DNA from: a virus
Direction: 5' to 3' (one strand)
Length of the DNA stretch: 34,961 nt
Virus record (IMG/VR): IMGVR_UViG_3300029199_000016
Coordinates: 1-34,961 of that record
Shown here: positions 31,248 to 34,961 of the stretch, piece by piece
Position numbering within the stretch: the stretch's first letter is position 1
How the letters are laid out: the number at the start of each line of letters is the position of its first letter
Program-made: the position numbers and the translations under genes
The notes under the pieces: model-generated
Told to the model about the DNA's origin: nothing
Database searches by the model: none
The model's input: only the letters and a program-made list of their open reading frames with translations

Positions 31248-31696
31248 TGGCCCTCGGTGATGAGCGCCGAGCCATCGGGCAGGCAATGGAGCAGAGTCGC
31301 CGCGCTATCGGCCGCAACAACGAGACCAGCCGCCGTGCCATTGGGCAGGCCAATGAGACGTCTCGAAGGAATACCGGCAAGGCCGTGGCCGAGGACATCA
31401 ACCGGTTGACCACCCCGCCGGCTCAGCGTCGGACGTTGCGGCCGATTGCGCCGGTGGGCGCCTTGCCGCCGTCTACGGGGCGGGGGGTGTACAAGCCGCC
31501 GGCCAGCACAGTCGGGGGCGGAATTGCCGGCCCTCTCGTGGAAGTGTCGCGCACATACGCAACCGAGCCGGAATTCGTCGAAACCATCGATGGAAGCGGT
31601 TATTTCAAGGTCCGTCGCGCAGCCTCGATCACCATGGTCGACGCCAACGGTAACGAGGTTGTGTTCACCTACATCAAGGCGCCTCCGACAATATGA
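31247..31696 (+). CDS. tail protein with hendecad repeats
   Basis: A 149-residue protein whose first 50 residues contain three and a half copies of an 11-residue unit (RRAIGQAMEQS, RRAIGRNNETS, RRAIGQANETS, RRNTGKAV). Eleven-residue spacing suits a right-handed coiled coil, as in tail fibre shafts. The rest is a Pro-rich linker (RTLRPIAPVGALPPSTGRG) and a short beta region ending [10 protein letters not shown]. It is probably a fibre or tail-tip component. Confidence 0.6.
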   Translation: MALGDERRAIGQAMEQSRRAIGRNNETSRRAIGQANETSRRNTGKAVAEDINRLTTPPAQRRTLRPIAPVGALPPSTGRGVYKPPASTVGGGIAGPLVEVSRTYATEPEFVETIDGSGYFKVRRAASITMVDANGNEVVFTYIKAPPTI

Positions 31697-33261
31697 GCTG
31701 CGAATCAAACTGGGCCTCCCCGCTCCACATCGAGGCGATCGACCCTTATCCCTGGCATGGGCTGGTCTATCACACCCCCCCAGGAGTCGGGCGCCCTCTG
31801 ATTCAGCCGAGCGGGGGGCGCGAGCCACGGCGCTTGCCGGACCCGCCGTACTGGTATGACAGCGCGGCGATTGCTTACGAGCCGAAGACAAGCAGTTCGC
31901 TGTGGGATATCGGCAAGCCAGATCCGCCACAGTCAGAGTGTTTGGTCTCCGCCGGCGCGGAGTCGATTGGTCGGCGACTGTTAGATGACACATCGACCAT
32001 CGCCAGGTTGAATGGCGTTACGCGATTGTTCCGTATTCGCTGGTCTGCCGGCAAAAACCTATCCCTTCATGAAGTATTTCCAACATCCGAAGAGTTGATT
32101 GCGTCGGTTCCTTTCAGCATCACGGATGTGTCGGCTGGGATTACGCAGATCCTTAACCCGCTGAACAATCAGCCGGTGGCCAATGCAATGGCGCCGTCGC
32201 TTTTTCGTTTAGACAGAAATCCAGACGGCACCAAATACTTGATTGGCTTGCAGGCAAGCTATTTGGGTGCGAGCGGCGAGTTCGTCCAGTTTCTTGTGGG
32301 CTTGGTCGAAGTTGTGATCGGGGTGGACGAGAGCGGCACGCCTGGTCTGTCCTATCGAGTTGTCGCGGATATGCCGAGCGCGCTCGGGCAGGTTAGTTAT
32401 AGCCGTGACTCTCAGCGCCGCGCTGTAGCGATCAACCCTTCGACCGGGGCTTTAGTTTTTACCGATATCCCGCCTGACTACTCAACTGGTGCGGGTGTAT
32501 ATCCATATCCGCATGTGGGAACCTTCAGCGAGCTGAGAGAGCGATCGGGGCGGGTCGTCGGAGCGTGGTATAGGGAAGACGGAACAGAAGAGCTGGTTCG
32601 GCTGAAGACTCGGTACTCTCGCACAGAATCCAGCGACCCAGCGGGGAGTAAGGGGGAGAAGTTCGAGCCGAACGCCGAAACGTACAGCAAGCAGATATGG
32701 AATATTCACTGGCAGACAGAGCGGGTCACAAGCGCCGAATACTCCGTGGGCGGGCTCGCTGTTGAAGTCGAGTCGCATGACGAGCGCTCTCGGGTAGTTG
32801 CGGTCGAAAGCACGGGCTTTTCGCCTCCGTGGAGCGGGCAGATTACCTACGCGGACCTTGAGATGGTGCAGCAGGTTGGCTCGTGGGACAGCGAGGAAGT
32901 GCGCACCGATCAGCCAGTAATCGGAGATTGGGCAACTATCGCTACCATCTTCGCAACGGGAATGCCGAGCGAAACTGACGTATACGCGCCTGACGAAACC
33001 CGCTTTGGCTCACGCTTTGTAGTCCGGAGCGCCATCACCAGATGCAATAAGACTCACGGTTTGAGTGTGCGCGCCACGGAAAGCGAAGAGCTGCATGTCA
33101 CTCCCGTCCTCACGCCGGCCGGCGTGAGGGGGGAGATGGCCGTCATAACGCAGGCAGCCTTCGGTTGGCCGACTGCAGAGCTTGCAACATACAACCCACT
33201 GACAGGCCAGACTGTTCGCCAGGTCGATCACCCGGACTGGCGCATTCAAGGCTGGTTATAG
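31693..33261 (+). CDS. large tail/fibre protein
   Basis: A 522-residue protein with a 4-bp overlap with the previous gene. It is beta-rich with many short strands ([42 protein letters not shown]) and few cysteines. I recognise no enzymatic motif. Its position at the end of the tail operon before the terminator at 33260 makes a fibre or host-contact protein likely. Confidence 0.6.
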   Translation: MSCESNWASPLHIEAIDPYPWHGLVYHTPPGVGRPLIQPSGGREPRRLPDPPYWYDSAAIAYEPKTSSSLWDIGKPDPPQSECLVSAGAESIGRRLLDDTSTIARLNGVTRLFRIRWSAGKNLSLHEVFPTSEELIASVPFSITDVSAGITQILNPLNNQPVANAMAPSLFRLDRNPDGTKYLIGLQASYLGASGEFVQFLVGLVEVVIGVDESGTPGLSYRVVADMPSALGQVSYSRDSQRRAVAINPSTGALVFTDIPPDYSTGAGVYPYPHVGTFSELRERSGRVVGAWYREDGTEELVRLKTRYSRTESSDPAGSKGEKFEPNAETYSKQIWNIHWQTERVTSAEYSVGGLAVEVESHDERSRVVAVESTGFSPPWSGQITYADLEMVQQVGSWDSEEVRTDQPVIGDWATIATIFATGMPSETDVYAPDETRFGSRFVVRSAITRCNKTHGLSVRATESEELHVTPVLTPAGVRGEMAVITQAAFGWPTAELATYNPLTGQTVRQVDHPDWRIQGWL

Positions 33262-33282
33262 CCCACTCCGGTGGGCTTTTTT
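33260..33282 (+). terminator. intrinsic terminator after the large tail gene
   Basis: AGCCCAC (33260-33266), loop TCCG, GTGGGCT (33271-33277) and a T run to 33282. It overlaps the stop of the large tail gene. Confidence 0.8.
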
Positions 33283-33298
33283 ACGCCCGGAGTTTTCC

Positions 33299-33565
33299 AT
33301 GCAACCCGCCAAACTTGATCTGCACATCGTGCAGGGCGCTACCATGCGCGACACCCTGCGGCTGATGCAGCCGCGCCTGGAGTACCGACCCATCACCGCC
33401 ATCGGCGGATCACCGGTGCGCCTCACTGTCGACCATGGCCTGGCTGGCAACTGGCTCGCCTGGGTGGAAGGCTCGACAGGCCTGCAGGGCCTCAACCGAC
33501 TAGCAGTGCGATTGCGGCTACCTCTCCTGACGGTATTACATGGACGCAGAGAACATTGCCAGTGA
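33299..33565 (+). pseudogene. fibre-associated protein, truncated by a frame-breaking junction
   Basis: An 88-codon frame. The first 67 residues ([40 protein letters not shown], then STGLQGLNR) read as the N-terminal part of the small protein that precedes fibre genes in Pseudomonas phages. After LNR (about 33499) the remaining codons are only a shadow of the bladed-repeat sequence, which lies in the -1 frame. The true C-terminus is therefore missing. An intact version would end differently. Probably a deletion or recombination fused this gene to the fibre gene out of frame. Confidence 0.6.
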
Positions 33566-34332
33566 GCGCAAACTGGAACTCCGTTGCGTTCGGTAATGGG
33601 GTGTTTGTCGCGGTTGCGATCAGTGGTGCGACTGTCGCCACATCTCCTGACGGCGTTACGTGGACGCAGAGGGCTTTGCCAGCAGGGCAGTCGGGCTACG
33701 GGGTATCGTTCGGTAACGGAGTGTTCGTGGTTGTAGGGTCCGGTGCGACTGTCGCCACATCTCCTGACGGCGTTACGTGGACGCAGAGGGCTTTGCCAAT
33801 TAACCAAACGTGGTACACCGTAAGATGGGGAGGCGGAACATTTATCGCTGTGGGCAATAGCGAGATCTACGCTACCTCACCTGATGGTATTACATGGACG
33901 CAGAGGGCGCTGCCAGTAAGTGCTAATTGGCAAGCTATTGCCTATGGCGGCGGAATGTTTATGGCTGCGACTCTCACTGGCCGAATGTATACATCCACCG
34001 ATGGCATCACATGGGTCGAACGATCAGTGCCAGTCACCATCGGCTACCGCTCTGCCGCCTACGGTAACGGTATGTTCATGGCGGTAGGAGGTAACGGCAC
34101 GTCTGCCGTTAGATCATATGACGGCGTCACATGGGCCGAGTTTGCGCTTCCTGCCAGTGCGTTGTGGCAGGTGGTGGCGTTTGGCGCCGGAAAATTTACG
34201 GTCGCTGCAAATAACAGCGCAATCGCTGCTACGTTCAGCATTACCTACGACGGAGCTACCCTGTTCCCGTTGCCGGATGCGCAGCTTAGCCCAGTAATCC
34301 CCGCCTACATCAAAGCCCTGGAGGCCGCATGA
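33556..34332 (+). CDS. tail fibre fragment with bladed (propeller-like) repeats
   Basis: A 258-residue frame made of about six blades of ~39 residues, each with a pattern like [10 protein letters not shown] followed by [15 protein letters not shown]. Such repeats form propeller-like host-contact domains. The C-terminus is [22 protein letters not shown]. In-frame coding clearly extends upstream to about 33502 (blade sequence [15 protein letters not shown]), but no good start exists; TTG at 33556 and GTG at 33562, which overlaps the previous stop as GTGA, are the only candidates. The N-terminal attachment part looks lost. Confidence 0.6.
   Translation: MPVSANWNSVAFGNGVFVAVAISGATVATSPDGVTWTQRALPAGQSGYGVSFGNGVFVVVGSGATVATSPDGVTWTQRALPINQTWYTVRWGGGTFIAVGNSEIYATSPDGITWTQRALPVSANWQAIAYGGGMFMAATLTGRMYTSTDGITWVERSVPVTIGYRSAAYGNGMFMAVGGNGTSAVRSYDGVTWAEFALPASALWQVVAFGAGKFTVAANNSAIAATFSITYDGATLFPLPDAQLSPVIPAYIKALEAA
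33625..33798 (+). repeat. 57-bp direct repeat pair in the fibre gene
   Basis: Positions 33625-33681 and 33742-33798 are identical over 57 bp, 117 bp apart (one blade). This is a hotspot for homologous deletion or expansion of blades. Confidence 0.85.
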
Positions 34333-34903
34333 TCACGCTCTACATATGGGATGCCCAGCGCATCTACTCGCACAGCGTAGAGACTGGCCCGCGCGGCCCG
34401 ATGCCGGCCAACTCGACGCCAACTGCGCCACCGGAGACGGTAGGCGAGCAGGTAGCGCAGTGGGTCGGTAGTGGCTGGGTTGTGCTCGATGAGCGGCCGG
34501 CGCCCGAGCCAGCGCCCGAACCCGACTGGCCTAGCCTGATCGCCGACCGCCGCTGGCAGGCCGAGGTGGCGGGTATCGACGTTGGCAGGCCGAGGTGGCG
34601 GGTATCGACGTTGGCGGCATGCACATCGACACCGGCCGCGACAGCCAGGCGCTGATCACTGGCGCCACGGTTCAGGCCATGCTTGATCCGAACTACTCGC
34701 TGCGCTGGAAGACAGTGGCCGGCTTCGTTGACCTGACGGCTGAGCAGATTATCGGCGTGGCCACGGCTGCTCGTGCGCACGTTCAAGCGTGCTTCAACCG
34801 CGAGGCCGAACTGCTCGACGCACTATCGGCCGGCACCTTCACGCCCGAAATGCTAGAAGAGGGCTGGCCAAATGAACCGCTTCCCGAACCCACTCCAAGC
34901 TGA
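34329..34903 (+). pseudogene. DUF4376-like tail gene broken by a 29-bp tandem duplication
   Basis: The gene starts at 34329 ([18 protein letters not shown]). A 29-bp unit is repeated exactly at 34554-34582 and 34583-34611, which shifts the frame so that the protein ends at 34655. With one copy removed, the frame runs through VAGIDVGGMHIDTGRDSQAL and on to 34903 as an intact ~181-residue protein, with the DUF4376 pattern (TVQAMLDPNYSLRWKTVAG). DUF4376 proteins accompany tail fibres and may be assembly factors. The second half could still be made from the in-frame GTG at 34595. Confidence 0.75.
34554..34611 (+). repeat. 29-bp perfect tandem duplication
   Basis: Two head-to-tail copies with no spacer and a further 4-bp match after the second copy. 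The unit is 29 bp, which is not a multiple of three. Confidence 0.95.
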
Positions 34904-34961
34904 ACTGCTACCCGACCGCAAAACATGGCGCCTTCTGGCGCCTTTTTCGTATCTGGACCCT
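34872..34961 (+). CDS. DUF1353 family protein, 5' end only
   Basis: An ATG inside the end of the previous gene opens a frame that runs to the window edge with 30 codons. Residues LQAELLPDRKTWRLLAPFSY match the start of DUF1353 phage proteins, in which an F(E)TDFAS-type motif should follow just outside the window. DUF1353 proteins are often near the lysis genes. The call is supported by the short N-terminal match only. Confidence 0.6.
   Translation, partial: MNRFPNPLQAELLPDRKTWRLLAPFSYLDP

Noticed and set aside
34928-34948. Terminator-like GGCGCC-TTCT-GGCGCC followed by five T
   Set aside because: It lies inside the start of the DUF1353 coding region in an unbroken frame, so I did not call it a terminator.
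1-34961. tRNA genes, CRISPR arrays, insertion sequences
   Set aside because: No cloverleaf with a TTC-type arm, no regularly spaced repeat-spacer array and no transposase or terminal inverted repeats were noticed. The repeats found are coding repeats or the TGTTGGGT cluster.

Overview
The window is most of a temperate, HK97-type siphophage genome (prophage or free phage) of a high-GC gammaproteobacterial host, most likely Pseudomonas or a close relative. The reasons are the PrtN-like (pyocin activator family) gene, the Pseudomonas-phage style pair of small holins, the LexA-like S24 repressor and the strong GC bias. No host genes are visible. The left edge cuts into the integrase and the right edge cuts into a DUF1353 gene.

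Left arm (1-7547): the integrase C-terminus reads rightward and meets a leftward early operon stop to stop. Read from its promoter, this operon holds a small ORF, a Cys4 protein, a KilAC-like protein, an unknown, a PrtN-like regulator, a small partner protein, a DUF2303 (YfdQ-like) protein, a membrane protein, an unknown, an HD hydrolase (YfdR-like), a C5 cytosine methyltransferase, two unknowns and an AlpA/excisionase-like protein. Most junctions are 4-nt ATGA overlaps, so the genes are probably translationally coupled.

Switch (7547-9187): an S24 repressor gene lies alone between two mirrored promoter/operator regions (TTAGC-N4-GCTAA sites). A YdaS/Cro-like gene follows on the right, then a 337-bp non-coding leader with an intrinsic terminator and alternative hairpins.

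Replication and late control (9188-14585): four small proteins (one a TraR/DksA zinc finger) lead into a 900-residue PriCT-Toprim-SF3 primase/helicase. A 300-bp cluster of TGTTGGGT repeats follows, which is a candidate replication origin. Then come a basic helical protein that could be the late regulator, and a strongly structured non-coding segment ending in an intrinsic terminator just ahead of the holins.

Late genes (14586-34961): two holins, HNH nuclease, a likely cos region, TerS, TerL, portal, ClpP-like protease, major capsid protein, an Ala-rich repeat protein, head-tail connector, head closure, GpZ-like tail completion, tail terminator, tail tube, a moron with its own terminator and a hairpin over its ribosome binding site, tail chaperones with a T TTT TTC frameshift site, tape measure, tail-tip/hub proteins, a bladed-repeat fibre fragment, a DUF4376 gene broken by a 29-bp tandem duplication, and DUF1353. 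Endolysin and spanins are not in the window and may lie to the right.

The least explained pieces are the TGTTGGGT cluster, the structured RNA before the holins, the RBS hairpin on the moron, the repeat-built recognition region of the methyltransferase, and the two damaged or rearranged fibre-region genes.
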